From Mucilaginibacter sp. (GTDB taxonomy: Bacteria; Bacteroidota; Bacteroidia; Sphingobacteriales; Sphingobacteriaceae), in NCBI RefSeq assembly GCF_028288225.1, contig NZ_JAQBOC010000054.1, positions 110,926 to 174,925 on the forward strand: a stretch of 64,000 nucleotides of DNA, written 5' to 3'. The position numbers and the translations under genes were made by a program. This document shows, one piece after another, positions 8,541-17,082 of this stretch. Numbering within the stretch: position 1 is the stretch's first letter; every line of letters begins with the position of its first letter. The notes under the pieces are model-generated. The model did not search any database, was not told the DNA's origin, and saw only the letters and a list, made by a program, of their open reading frames with translations.

Positions 8541-9236
8541 TCACTTATCCAGGTGTAATTCATTATTAAAGATCTTCGCGTATTTCCTGCGATCGAATTT
8601 GTAGAGTTTGGCCGCACGGTAAGATACCCCTTTTTGCTTTTCGTCAAGCTCCTTTAAAAATCCGTAGCTCAGCATTTTCTTTCTGAAATTCCTTTTATCA
8701 AGTTTTTTGTTTAAAACAGCTTCATAAAGCGATTGCAGTTGCGTAAGCGTAAATTTTTCGGGCAGCAGTTCAAAGGCAATAGGCTGGTAGTTTAAGCGGC
8801 GGCGGATCTTGTTAAAACCTGTATCAAAGATCTCGGAGTGGTCAAATGCCAGCTTGGGCAGTTCATTAACCGGGTGCCAGAAGGCTTTGCGGGCATACTG
8901 GGTAACGGGCCTTAATTCTTTTTGCCCGTTAATGCGGATCAAAGCGTAATAAGCAACGGTTATTACACGTCCTTGCGGGTGCCGGTTAACCTCGCCAAAG
9001 GTGTGAAACTGCTGCATATGCAGATCGCGCAGGCCGGTAAGCTCATATAAGATCCGTTCGGCGGCGTCATCAATGCTTTCATCCTGCTCAACAATGTAGC
9101 CGGGCAAAGCAAGCCAATCTTTAAAAGGCTCCTGGTTTCTCTCTATCAGTAATATCTTAAGCTCACCGGCTTCAAAACCGAATATTACACAATCGATTGA
9201 AAATACTGAATTAAATGTAGGCAGCGTAATTTCCAA
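8541..9236 (-). CDS. Nudix-type transcriptional regulator (NrtR/AraR-like)
   Basis: A 231-residue protein with an N-terminal Nudix fold (residues 1-145) and a C-terminal winged helix (about 150-225, with LTQLQSLYEAVLNKKLDKRNFRKKM as the helix-turn-helix). In the Nudix box AAERILYELTGL, two of the usual glutamates of REuxEExGu are replaced (I and L), so hydrolysis is unlikely and the domain probably senses a sugar or nucleotide ligand. Proteins of this build include NrtR and the arabinose regulator AraR of Bacteroides. It is transcribed divergently from pfkA, and a perfect inverted repeat lies in the shared spacer, which suggests that it controls the glycolytic operon. The ligand is unknown. 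Confidence 0.8.
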   Translation of the reverse strand: MEITLPTFNSVFSIDCVIFGFEAGELKILLIERNQEPFKDWLALPGYIVEQDESIDDAAERILYELTGLRDLHMQQFHTFGEVNRHPQGRVITVAYYALIRINGQKELRPVTQYARKAFWHPVNELPKLAFDHSEIFDTGFNKIRRRLNYQPIAFELLPEKFTLTQLQSLYEAVLNKKLDKRNFRKKMLSYGFLKELDEKQKGVSYRAAKLYKFDRRKYAKIFNNELHLDK

Positions 9237-9311
9237 ACCTGATAATTTTAGGGAATATTTTTAAAGATAATTGGTTAAGCGCTAAAGTAAAAAAAAAAAT
9301 TAAATTTAATG

Positions 9312-9336
9312 GTGTAAATTTTACACAGTATCTTCG
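9312..9336 (+). promoter_or_regulatory. Candidate operator and -7 box upstream of pfkA
   Basis: GTGTAAATTTTACAC (9312-9326) is a perfect inverted repeat of seven bases around one central T. It is followed directly by TATCTTCG (9329-9336), a near match to the Bacteroidota -7 box TAnnTTTG. The palindrome would lie between the -33 and -7 elements, where a bound repressor blocks transcription. The nearest regulator is the divergent Nudix-type gene. Confidence 0.55.
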
Positions 9337-9349
9337 TGGCTACAAATTA

Positions 9350-10345
9350 ATGGTAAAAATGCATAAAATATCAAAACTCGCGGTTTTAACATCGGGTGGT
9401 GATGCTCCGGGAATGAATCCTTGTATCCGATCAGTAGTAAGAACAGCTATCTATAATAAGTTACAAGTTGTTGGCATACGCCGTGGTTATCAGGGACTTA
9501 TTGAGGATGATATGTATGATATGGAGGCCCGCTCGGTAAGTAATATACTAAACTTAGGCGGCACCATTTTAAAAACTGCCCGCTGTTTGCCTTTCCGGTC
9601 AGACGAGGGCATGGAAACTGCTTACCAGAACTTAAAGAAGCACGGAATTGATGCATTAGTAGTTATTGGTGGCGACGGAACGTTTACCGGCGCCCTGCGT
9701 TTTTCAAAAAGGTTCCCTGATATTGCCGTTATGGGCGTACCCGGAACCATTGATAATGATCTTTACGGATCAACCTATACCCTTGGTTTTGATACGGCTA
9801 CCAATACAGTAATTGAAGCGATAGATAAGATCCGCGATACCGCTGATGCGCACGACCGTTTGTTTTTTGTTGAGGTTATGGGTCGTGACTCAGGCGCTAT
9901 TGCTTTGCGTGCAGGTATCTCATGCGGTGCAGAAGCTATAATGCTTCCCGAAAAAGCTACCGCAATTGATGACCTGATTGAAAACCTTAAACATGGCTCA
10001 TTAAATAAAAAGTCATCAAGCATAGTTATTGTTGCCGAGGGCGATAAAAACGGCGGCGCTTATGATATCGCTAAAAAAGTACAAAAGGAAATTAAGACAT
10101 ACGACGTAAAGGTTACCATTCTGGGTCACCTGCAGCGCGGTGGCAGTCCTTCGGCGTTTGACAGGATCTTGGGAAGCAGGCTGGGATTTGCGGCAGTAAA
10201 TGCGTTACTTAGCGGAGAATCGCAAATGATGGTGGGCCTTGAAGCTAACCACATAAAAATAACAAGTTTGGAAGAGGCCCTTAATCAACATACATTTAAA
10301 CTTGAGGAAGATCTGATGCAGATGGCTGAAATACTTTCTATATAA
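9350..10345 (+). CDS. pfkA: ATP-dependent 6-phosphofructokinase
   Basis: A 331-residue enzyme that phosphorylates fructose 6-phosphate to the 1,6-bisphosphate in glycolysis; cytoplasmic, usually a tetramer. Visible motifs are the N-terminal TSGGDAPGMN, the nucleotide motif VVIGGDGTFTGA, the catalytic VPGTIDNDLYGS with the proton-accepting Asp, the substrate strand VEVMGRDSGAIAL and the late LGHLQRGGSPSAFDR. The TIDND segment is the normal ATP-type signature. The start may be the ATG at 9350 or the one three codons later at 9359; the close promoter slightly favours the second. It heads an operon with the BadF paralogue five bases downstream and then gap. Confidence 0.95.
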   Translation: MVKMHKISKLAVLTSGGDAPGMNPCIRSVVRTAIYNKLQVVGIRRGYQGLIEDDMYDMEARSVSNILNLGGTILKTARCLPFRSDEGMETAYQNLKKHGIDALVVIGGDGTFTGALRFSKRFPDIAVMGVPGTIDNDLYGSTYTLGFDTATNTVIEAIDKIRDTADAHDRLFFVEVMGRDSGAIALRAGISCGAEAIMLPEKATAIDDLIENLKHGSLNKKSSSIVIVAEGDKNGGAYDIAKKVQKEIKTYDVKVTILGHLQRGGSPSAFDRILGSRLGFAAVNALLSGESQMMVGLEANHIKITSLEEALNQHTFKLEEDLMQMAEILSI

Positions 10346-10350
10346 AATAA

Positions 10351-11199
10351 ATGACTGCAGTTGTATATAGCGGATCAAATTATGCCGAATGGCGATTGTT
10401 CGATAAGGACAGGACCATTGCTTCTTTTAAAACCAGCGGCATAAACCCCTATTTTAACGACGAAAAGCACATTATACAATTGCTCAATAAAAATATCAAC
10501 CTTATTCATCATGCCGAAAGCATAAAGCGGATCTATTTTTTTGGTGCAGGCTCCTTCTCACGCGAGCTAAAAAACGTGGTTCATGCTGCTTTCTCCGCAT
10601 TTTTTAAATTCGGAAAAGTAACTGTTGAGCACGATATTACCGCAGCGGCCATTGCCTGCTGCAAAAACTCACCCGGGATAATCAGCATAGTAGGCAGCGG
10701 CTCAAACGCCGGCTGGTACGATGGAAAAAAAGTAAAGCCAAACAATTACGGTCTGGGCTATATTTTAGCCGACGAGGGATCGGGCAACTGGCTGGGCAGG
10801 CAATTGGTAAAGGGATATATGAATGAAACACTTCCAGAAAATATCCGCAAAAAATTTGTTCAGCGTTATGATCCCGAGCGTAAAACCCTGCTCGAAAAAA
10901 TTTACAGGCAAAAACAACCCGCTATATATTTAAGCTCGTTCACCGAGTTTTTTATTGATAACCAAGAAGATAACTATATTAAAGGCATCATAAAAAAAGG
11001 CTTTGATAAGTTAATGCACACCTATTTATTACCCCTGCATGATGAACATCCCGGAGCTTTTTTGTACTTTGCGGGCTCTGTTGCGGCAAGCTTTCAGAAC
11101 CATTTACATGAAGCTGCTGCCGATGCAAATCTTAAAATTGCGACAATCATTAAAGAACCCATAAATAATTTATTAACGTACTATTCAAGTAAAAATTAG
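10351..11199 (+). CDS. BadF-type kinase paralogue with damaged phosphate-1 motif
   Basis: A 282-residue homologue of the kinase at 7461 (same order of motifs, both ending in a PINNL/PIDNL helix). Phosphate-2 (VGSGSNAGWYDGK), the catalytic HD of VEHDITAAA and ADEGSGNWLG are kept, but phosphate-1, DGGSTKTNW in the paralogue, reads YSGSNYAEW here, so the Mg-binding Asp and the Thr/Lys are lost. The protein may be a weak kinase, a sugar-binding regulator or a pseudokinase. The start codon lies five bases after pfkA and gap follows seven bases later, so expression with glycolysis is nearly certain. Automated annotation would probably call it N-acetylglucosamine kinase. Confidence 0.75.
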   Translation: MTAVVYSGSNYAEWRLFDKDRTIASFKTSGINPYFNDEKHIIQLLNKNINLIHHAESIKRIYFFGAGSFSRELKNVVHAAFSAFFKFGKVTVEHDITAAAIACCKNSPGIISIVGSGSNAGWYDGKKVKPNNYGLGYILADEGSGNWLGRQLVKGYMNETLPENIRKKFVQRYDPERKTLLEKIYRQKQPAIYLSSFTEFFIDNQEDNYIKGIIKKGFDKLMHTYLLPLHDEHPGAFLYFAGSVAASFQNHLHEAAADANLKIATIIKEPINNLLTYYSSKN

Positions 11200-11206
11200 A
11201 AAAATC

Positions 11207-12202
11207 ATGAAAATAGGAATTAACGGTTTCGGCCGTATTGGCCGCCTGGCATTCAGAGCTGCAATTGAAAGACCAGACATTGAAATTGTTGGTATTAATG
11301 ACCTTGTTGAGCCTGATTATATGGCTTACATGTTAAAATACGATTCAACTCACGGTCAGTTCAATGGCACTATTGCGGTTGAAGGCGGTCATTTGGTAGT
11401 AAACGGTAAAACTATCCGTGTAACTGCCGAAAAAGATCCTGCAAACCTCAAATGGAACGAGGTTGGTGCAGAAATTATTATCGAGTCAACCGGTTTGTTC
11501 TTAACCCAGGAAACCGCACAAAAACATATTGATGCCGGCGCTAAAAAAGTTGTAATGAGCGCACCTGCAAAGGATGATACCCCTACTTTTGTAATGGGTG
11601 TTAACAACAAAAAATTAACTGCTGAGCATACCATCGTATCAAACGCATCATGTACAACCAATTGCCTTGCGCCTATTGCTAAAGTATTAAATGATAGCTT
11701 TGGCATTGAAGAAGGCTTAATGAGCACCGTACACGCTGTTACAGCTACTCAAAAAACAGTTGACAGCCCATCGGCTAAAGACTGGAGAGGCGGCCGTGGC
11801 GCTTACCAGAACATCATCCCTTCATCAACAGGTGCTGCTAAGGCGGTTACTTTGGTTATCCCTGAACTAAAGGGTAAATTAACAGGCATGTCATTCCGCG
11901 TTCCGGTTGCCGACGTTTCTGTTGTTGACTTAACCGTTCGCCTTAAAAAAGGCGCTACATACGAAGAAATTAAAACTGCTATGAAAACAGCATCAGAAGG
12001 CGACCTGAAAGGTATTTTAGGTTATACTGAGGATGATGTGGTTTCAGAAGATTTTAAAGGCGATGCACGCACATCAATTTTTGATGCAAAAGCAGGAATT
12101 GCTTTAAATGATAACTTTGTTAAAGTTGTATCATGGTATGATAACGAGTGGGGTTATTCAAACAAACTGATTGACCTTGTACAGGAATTAGCTAAAGTTT
12201 AA
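11207..12202 (+). CDS. gap: Glyceraldehyde-3-phosphate dehydrogenase, type I
   Basis: A 331-residue NAD-dependent dehydrogenase of glycolysis, cytoplasmic tetramer. The Rossmann start MKIGINGFGRIGRLAFRAA, the catalytic SNASCTTNCLAP with the nucleophilic Cys near residue 151, the later HAVTATQKTVDSPS and the C-terminal WYDNEWGYSNKL are all intact. Length is normal. It is the last gene of the pfkA operon and is followed by a strong terminator. The codon use looks like that of a highly expressed gene. Confidence 0.97.
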   Translation: MKIGINGFGRIGRLAFRAAIERPDIEIVGINDLVEPDYMAYMLKYDSTHGQFNGTIAVEGGHLVVNGKTIRVTAEKDPANLKWNEVGAEIIIESTGLFLTQETAQKHIDAGAKKVVMSAPAKDDTPTFVMGVNNKKLTAEHTIVSNASCTTNCLAPIAKVLNDSFGIEEGLMSTVHAVTATQKTVDSPSAKDWRGGRGAYQNIIPSSTGAAKAVTLVIPELKGKLTGMSFRVPVADVSVVDLTVRLKKGATYEEIKTAMKTASEGDLKGILGYTEDDVVSEDFKGDARTSIFDAKAGIALNDNFVKVVSWYDNEWGYSNKLIDLVQELAKV

Positions 12203-12227
12203 TACAAGCTTTAATTCTTTATAATAG

Positions 12228-12255
12228 AGCCCCGGTTTTGCCGGGGTTTTTTTTT
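12228..12255 (+). terminator. Terminator of the pfkA-gap operon
   Basis: CCCCGG (12230-12235) pairs with CCGGGG (12241-12246) around TTTTG, followed by nine T. A textbook Rho-independent terminator 26 bases after the gap stop codon. Confidence 0.92.
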
Positions 12256-12494
12256 GTGTTTGAACCCTATCGGGCAATGTCACTAAGTTAAGCGAGATCA
12301 TTTTAAAAAATGCGCCGTAGGTGCGAAATGTATGGGCATTGATTATATAAAATAAGTAAAATATAATTAATTACCTATCCGGTATCCACTGCTACCATTA
12401 ATGAATTGGTGCTGAATCATCCACAGAACAATTTTACAATATACCTTTCTATCGCAACGTTAAAACAAAACACATCTATCCTCATTTATATGTT

Positions 12495-12992
12495 ATGATA
12501 TTATTTTCATTTGCAGGCAATATGGATGTTGACAAATTTGCGACGATAGTTCCTTCTGCCAAAAAGATCGGTATAGCTAAGCTTCCCGGTTATAATTTCA
12601 TATTCAACAGAACTGACGACGACCAATCATCAAAAGCAAACATCCTGCATTCCGACGATCCGAATGATGCGGTTTGGGGAGTGCTTATAAAGCTTGATGA
12701 TAAAGAATGGCCAAACTTTTACGATACCGGAACCTACAGCATTGATTTTAAGCTCGAAACCGTTAACTGCATTGATGCAAATGACAAAATTTACACTGCC
12801 AGGGCTTTTGTTGCTGAACCGCACGCTGTAAATACACATTTGTTGCCTTATGATTGGTATCATAAAAAAGTGATCCGCCTGGCTAAAAACGCTGTTCTTC
12901 CTGAGGATTATATTAATAAAATATGCCTTATGCCTTTTAAGGTTGATCCGGATGATGACAGGCGCCAGGAAGAATTGAGAAAGATAAAATAG
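12495..12992 (+). CDS. Gamma-glutamylcyclotransferase-like protein
   Basis: A 165-residue protein with the outline of a GGCT-like fold: it starts MILFSFAGNMDVDKF (the YGSNM-type loop), continues with KLPGYNFIFN, ANILHSDDPNDAVWGVLIKL (the glycine-rich vWGv strand) and ends in LPEDYINKICLM. The catalytic Glu normally found after the vWG strand is not obvious; the place is taken by FYDTGTYSID, so activity is uncertain. The upstream spacer (12256-12494) has a promoter-like AT-rich stretch but no gene. Its substrate is unknown. Confidence 0.65.
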   Translation: MILFSFAGNMDVDKFATIVPSAKKIGIAKLPGYNFIFNRTDDDQSSKANILHSDDPNDAVWGVLIKLDDKEWPNFYDTGTYSIDFKLETVNCIDANDKIYTARAFVAEPHAVNTHLLPYDWYHKKVIRLAKNAVLPEDYINKICLMPFKVDPDDDRRQEELRKIK

Positions 12993-13199
12993 GGGCTCCC
13001 ATGAAGGCAAAGCTGCAGATCATATTTTTTCCATAAACAGGATACTCTGCCGGGACTAAAACCTGTCCGCCCCCGCAGAACATTCTTGCTTTCTTGTTAT
13101 TTCTCCTTTAGAATTCGCGGATTTTATTTTTCAGGCATAACAAAAAGCGATCTGAATAAGTTTATTTTTTTTTGCTAATTTCCACCCTTTAGCGTTGAC

Positions 13200-13880
13200 A
13201 TGAACCGCATTGACAGATTATTTGGCATCCTCACCACCCTGCAATCAAAAAGGCATGTTACAGCCTCACAACTGGCTGATAAGTATGAGATAAGCGTGCG
13301 TACTGTTTACAGGGATGTTAAAGCCTTGGATGAGCTTGGCATACCTGTTAGCTTTGAGCAGCCAAAAGGCTATTTTATTGTACAGGGATATTTTCTGCCA
13401 CCCCTTTCTTTTACTACAGACGAGGCAAACTCCCTTATATTAATGGCCTCGCTGGCCGAAAAATTTGCCGACCGGTCTATCGCCAAACACAGCAACAGTG
13501 CCCTTTCAAAAATTAAAGCCGTATTAAAATCTGCTGATAAGGACAAAACCAACCGCTTTAGCGACCATATAAACATCTACAATCCGGAGCCAGTAAAAAC
13601 AGAGAATGATTACCTGATAGACATCCAGGCATCCATTACGCAGCAAATTATTATTGCTATTGATTATACCGATAATCAAAACGTTAAAACCAACCGCGAA
13701 ATTGAACCGACAGGACTGGTATTCTATAATATGGAATGGCACCTGATTGCCTGGTGCTGGAAAAGAAACGACTATCGCGATTTTATAGTAAAAAAGATCA
13801 GCAACATAACCTGCACCAAGCAACCTTTCCAAAAAAAGAATCATATTAAGGCGGTAGATTTTTTGACCTGGTATAAATAA
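13200..13880 (+). CDS. WYL-domain transcriptional regulator with HTH_11
   Basis: A 226-residue DeoR/YafY-like regulator. Residues 1-60 form a winged helix (RIDRLFGILTTLQSKRHVTA, LADKYEISVRTVYRDVKAL), and the C-terminal half holds the WYL fold ending in GLVFYNMEWHLIAWCWKRNDYRDFIVKKI. WYL domains bind small ligands or nucleic acid ends. The protein is shorter than the 310-residue versions and lacks the far C-terminal extension. Its 3' end is duplicated 1.1 kb downstream as a remnant (14919-14978). Confidence 0.85.
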   Translation: MNRIDRLFGILTTLQSKRHVTASQLADKYEISVRTVYRDVKALDELGIPVSFEQPKGYFIVQGYFLPPLSFTTDEANSLILMASLAEKFADRSIAKHSNSALSKIKAVLKSADKDKTNRFSDHINIYNPEPVKTENDYLIDIQASITQQIIIAIDYTDNQNVKTNREIEPTGLVFYNMEWHLIAWCWKRNDYRDFIVKKISNITCTKQPFQKKNHIKAVDFLTWYK

Positions 13881-14163
13881 ATTTAACTTTTGTAAATCGG
13901 GCTGCTAAAGTGGCTATTGCTCATGACCTGGAATTAAGGGCATATGCTGACCGCAAGCTTAAAAGCAAATGCTACCGGTGGTTTTGAACAATGTTAAATT
14001 TAAGTTGATACTAAGAATGCTTTTATTGATAAAAAAAGGGGCGGGGTACATTGAAAGTTATAAAAGAGCTGCTTAACAAACTTTTGTCAAGTGATTGAAC
14101 GGTTTTTTTCATTGTTTCGAAAGAAGTTAAATTATTAACAGTAAAACCATTGCCTTGAGAATA

Positions 14164-14814
14164 TTAAAAATCAACAAGTTTATCCTTACTTCTTTGCTGA
14201 AAATATCTAATCCAACCTACCGAAACAGATGCACTAACACCAATTGGCAATATCATAACTGGCATATGTGTAAAGTAAAAACCAAGAATCACCAAAACCG
14301 TAACTATACTTAAAATATATAATGTTTGCTTCCTCGCAAATATAGTTTCTAAGTGAACGATGTTATTTTTATTTTGTGCCTCATAGCTTTCCATAGCTGA
14401 CTGAAAATCAGATAAAAATACCTTTAGCAAATCATCGTTACAGAAACTATTATTAGCGCCAATTTTGAATTTTGTACCATCTAAAAATCCTAGAGTAAAT
14501 ACAATCCCATTTTTCCCATCGTAAATATAATAATACTTCAAATCACTAAAGGGAATATGGATTATTTGATTCAACTCTATTGTCAAATCGGTCATAGAGA
14601 GTTTTGCAATTCCTATTCTTTTAATTCTATACTTATTTAGCAAAAAGAATGCTATCGCTAATCCTATTAGTACTATTATCGCTACACCTGGCGATATGAC
14701 GTCCTTAAATAAAATTCTAAAAAGAAATAAGCCTAAAATTATAATTGCAAATGATAATCCAAGCAAAAGATAAGCAAGACCTTGTCTAGTGTATTCAAAT
14801 GTATAATCCTTCAT
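14164..14814 (-). CDS. Unknown membrane protein
   Basis: A 216-residue protein that I do not recognise. Two membrane helices at the N-terminus (AYLLLGLSFAIIILGLFLF, then VAIIVLIGLAIAFFLL) are followed by a beta-rich soluble part (about residues 70-145; IHIPFSDLKYYYIYDG suggests a PH-like sheet) and two more helices near the C-terminus. It sits between the WYL regulator and the remnant of a second WYL gene, so it may have arrived with the rearrangement that broke that gene. Confidence 0.6.
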   Translation of the reverse strand: MKDYTFEYTRQGLAYLLLGLSFAIIILGLFLFRILFKDVISPGVAIIVLIGLAIAFFLLNKYRIKRIGIAKLSMTDLTIELNQIIHIPFSDLKYYYIYDGKNGIVFTLGFLDGTKFKIGANNSFCNDDLLKVFLSDFQSAMESYEAQNKNNIVHLETIFARKQTLYILSIVTVLVILGFYFTHMPVMILPIGVSASVSVGWIRYFQQRSKDKLVDF

Positions 14815-14918
14815 GTATTGTAAAAGTTAAGGTCGAACATAGTAAAGATACTAATTTGTAGCGGGCCTAATTAAAATGTTTTTTACATAAAATTTGGATA
14901 TGTTGAAACCCTAGAATA

Positions 14919-14978
14919 CAACCCCTCCAAAAAAAGGAACACATTAAGGCGATCAATTTTCTGACCTGGTATAAATAA
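14919..14978 (+). pseudogene. 3' remnant of a second WYL-regulator gene
   Basis: Twenty codons including the stop encode QPLQKKEHIKAINFLTWYK, nearly the same as the last residues (QPFQKKNHIKAVDFLTWYK) of the gene at 13200-13880. The DNA match continues about 32 bases past the stop to about 15010. The differences lie at codon positions that keep the sense, so this was once a working paralogue. The rest of the gene is absent. Confidence 0.75.
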
Positions 14979-15050
14979 ATTTAACTTTTGTAAATCAGGC
15001 TGCCATAGTGTTGTCAGTGCGCGTGTTTTTCTTTGTAAAAAGAAATTAAT

Positions 15051-16409
15051 ATGAACACCAGGCTAATCCTAAAAATTATGATCTTTGACTTTGCTTTTCA
15101 GCTATCCATGGCTATGTTACCAGCTAAGGCGCAAACCATTAATAAAGCATCTGCCAATGAAATGACAAATGCTTCCATTACTAAAAAAGGCGAACTAAAG
15201 GTAATTCCCTCAAAAACATCTTCTCAAAGTGATTTTGATTTTTTCCCCGGCAGTTGGAACATCATTAATAAAAAGCTAAAAACCAGGCTGAACAATTGTA
15301 CGGAATGGGAGAATTTTAATGCCCGGCAGGATGTTAACCTTATTCTAAACGGCATTGGAAATTCTGACATGTATTATGCCAACCTAAACGGTACTAATTT
15401 TGAAGGGATGACCTTAAGGCTCTTTAACCCTAAAACAAAGCTTTGGAGTATTTATTGGGCCGATAGCAATGCCGGTAAGCTGGATCTCCCGGTAACAGGT
15501 TCGTTTGAAAACAATATTGGCAGGTTTTATGCAAAAGACATTTACGAGGGCAAAAAGGTAATTGTTATGTTTAAATGGGATAAATCGGATCCTGCTAAGC
15601 CGGTATGGAGCCAGGCATTCTCTGCCGATAACGGAAAAACCTGGGAATGGAACTGGTATATGAATTTTGAAAAAACAAGCAGCAGTGCAAAAGACCCGGA
15701 ACTGAGCGAAAACCAAAACATAAAAGTACTGGAGCTGCGTAATTACATTCTGAAACCCGGTAAACGGGATGATTTTATAAACTATTTTGAAAAGCACTTT
15801 ATCACATCGCAAAATATTTTAGGAGGATATGTTTTAGGGCAGTTCCGGATCAAGAATGCCGGTAACAGGTTCCTTTGGTTCAGGGGTTTTAATGATATGA
15901 ATTCACGAAGCGTTTACCTGCCCGAATTCTATCGCAAAAGCCTGGTATGGCAAAAATATAAAGCAGGCGCCAATGAACTTATTGCCGATAATGACGATGT
16001 GCATTTACTAAAACCTTTAAATAATACCGGCATTAATACGAACAGCTTTGCCAGGCATAAAGGAATAGTTGTGGTAGATTATTACACAGCTAATGATAAC
16101 CAGCTCGATCAATTGATCAATTTATATAAAGCTAGATATGCGCTTTATTTGCAGTCTATCGGTGTAAATAATTCAAGCTTATGGGTAAGTGAATTGTCTC
16201 CAAATGATTATCCTTCGTTGCCTGTTATACAGGATAAAAATCTGTTAGTGGTTATCACTTTTTATAAAAATGAAGCAGATTATCAATCAAAATTAAAACT
16301 TGCGGAAAGAAATACAGAACTGCAAGGCGAGATCAAAAAACTGGTAAAAGGTAAAGCCACGATGATCACTTATCCTACTGAGAGATCGTTTGGTGAGATT
16401 GCCGAATAA
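15051..16409 (+). CDS. Secreted two-domain protein with a C-terminal NIPSNAP-like domain
   Basis: A 452-residue protein with a probable signal peptide (about 26 residues, ending near PAKAQ). Residues 60-205 form a DUF1579-like beta domain (DFDFFPGSWNIINKKLK, then MTLRLFNPKTKLWSIYWAD and WEWNWYMNFEK). Residues 225-330 look like a NIPSNAP module (VLELRNYILKPGKRDDFINYF, ILGGYVLGQFRIKN, FLWFRGFNDMNSR), and a second, weaker alpha-beta barrel follows to the end. NIPSNAP domains are dimeric ferredoxin-like folds with no general activity known. It is downstream of the WYL remnant and may once have been its target. Confidence 0.7.
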   Translation: MNTRLILKIMIFDFAFQLSMAMLPAKAQTINKASANEMTNASITKKGELKVIPSKTSSQSDFDFFPGSWNIINKKLKTRLNNCTEWENFNARQDVNLILNGIGNSDMYYANLNGTNFEGMTLRLFNPKTKLWSIYWADSNAGKLDLPVTGSFENNIGRFYAKDIYEGKKVIVMFKWDKSDPAKPVWSQAFSADNGKTWEWNWYMNFEKTSSSAKDPELSENQNIKVLELRNYILKPGKRDDFINYFEKHFITSQNILGGYVLGQFRIKNAGNRFLWFRGFNDMNSRSVYLPEFYRKSLVWQKYKAGANELIADNDDVHLLKPLNNTGINTNSFARHKGIVVVDYYTANDNQLDQLINLYKARYALYLQSIGVNNSSLWVSELSPNDYPSLPVIQDKNLLVVITFYKNEADYQSKLKLAERNTELQGEIKKLVKGKATMITYPTERSFGEIAE

Positions 16410-16411
16410 AT

Positions 16412-16603
16412 TTACATTAGCTCCTGATCTTTCTTCTCGTGATAGGTTTTGTAAGCCAGGTAATAAAAGAAGAATGAAATAATTACATCAAGCGCAATGC
16501 GGCCGTAATTAAGTGTTGGGTAGGTTGTGAATACCTGGTAAATAGCCAGGCCCAGCGCAAGCGTTGCAGCAATTAAATAAAGGGTAAGATATTTAGGATT
16601 CAT
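16412..16603 (-). CDS. Small two-helix membrane protein
   Basis: A 63-residue protein starting MNPKYLTLYLIAATLALGLAI, with two membrane segments joined by TTYPTLNYGRIALD and ending in LAYKTYHEKK. It is a paralogue of the gene at 16770-16985; both share MNPKY, the YP/FP-x-LNxGR link and LAYKTY. The frame runs on to 16645, but the ATG at 16603 matches the paralogue start. Function unknown. Confidence 0.65.
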   Translation of the reverse strand: MNPKYLTLYLIAATLALGLAIYQVFTTYPTLNYGRIALDVIISFFFYYLAYKTYHEKKDQELM

Positions 16604-16686
16604 GTTGCGGAGTTTTAATTTTTTTAGAAACCAACCCTTCACCAATATGTTTTAACCGGTGCTTTTTATATTATATAAGGCCTTAA

Positions 16687-16737
16687 AATAAAACAGCTTT
16701 CAGTTGAGCACACTTTGGTATGGTCAATTGAAAGCTG
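16687..16737 (-). terminator. Terminator between the two small membrane-protein genes
   Basis: CAGCTTTCAGTTGA (16694-16707) pairs with TCAATTGAAAGCTG (16724-16737), with one G-U pair in fourteen. On the minus strand the stem is followed by TTTTATTTT, which ends the transcript of the gene at 16770. Confidence 0.75.
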
Positions 16738-16769
16738 CTAAGCTCAAATATAAGTATTTTAATATTATA

Positions 16770-16985
16770 TTATTGGTATGATTTCACTTTGCTGGTTTTC
16801 ATAGTTATACCTTCCTCAATAGGGTAAGTTTTGTAAGCCAGGAAAAAGAAAACCATATCAGGAAATGCAATTAACAAAACCCGGCCCGGGTTAAGATCCG
16901 GAAAAGCAATAAAAGCATCATAAGCCAGGAACATCAGGCCTGCAAAGGCTATCAGTAAATACAGTGAACGATATTTTGGATTCAT
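16770..16985 (-). CDS. Small two-helix membrane protein, paralogue
   Basis: A 71-residue protein with the same plan as the one at 16412-16603: MNPKYRSLYLLIAFAGLMFLA, a loop FIAFPDLNPGRVLL, a second helix and LAYKTY, followed by a short charged tail. The tandem copies are separated by a terminator, so they are expressed separately. Function unknown. Confidence 0.65.
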   Translation of the reverse strand: MNPKYRSLYLLIAFAGLMFLAYDAFIAFPDLNPGRVLLIAFPDMVFFFLAYKTYPIEEGITMKTSKVKSYQ

Positions 16986-17082
16986 AATGTGGATTGACCG
17001 TTTTAGAGATTCAATGCTACTATTACGTTTTCAAACAAAAAATGTTCGATAAAAACAAATATTTTTTTTTAATATTTTATAA

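Noticed and set aside
12300..12350. GCGCCGTAGGTGCGAAATG as a mobile-element mark
   Set aside because: It looks like a word seen in dispersed repeats, but there is one copy only and nothing to test it against.
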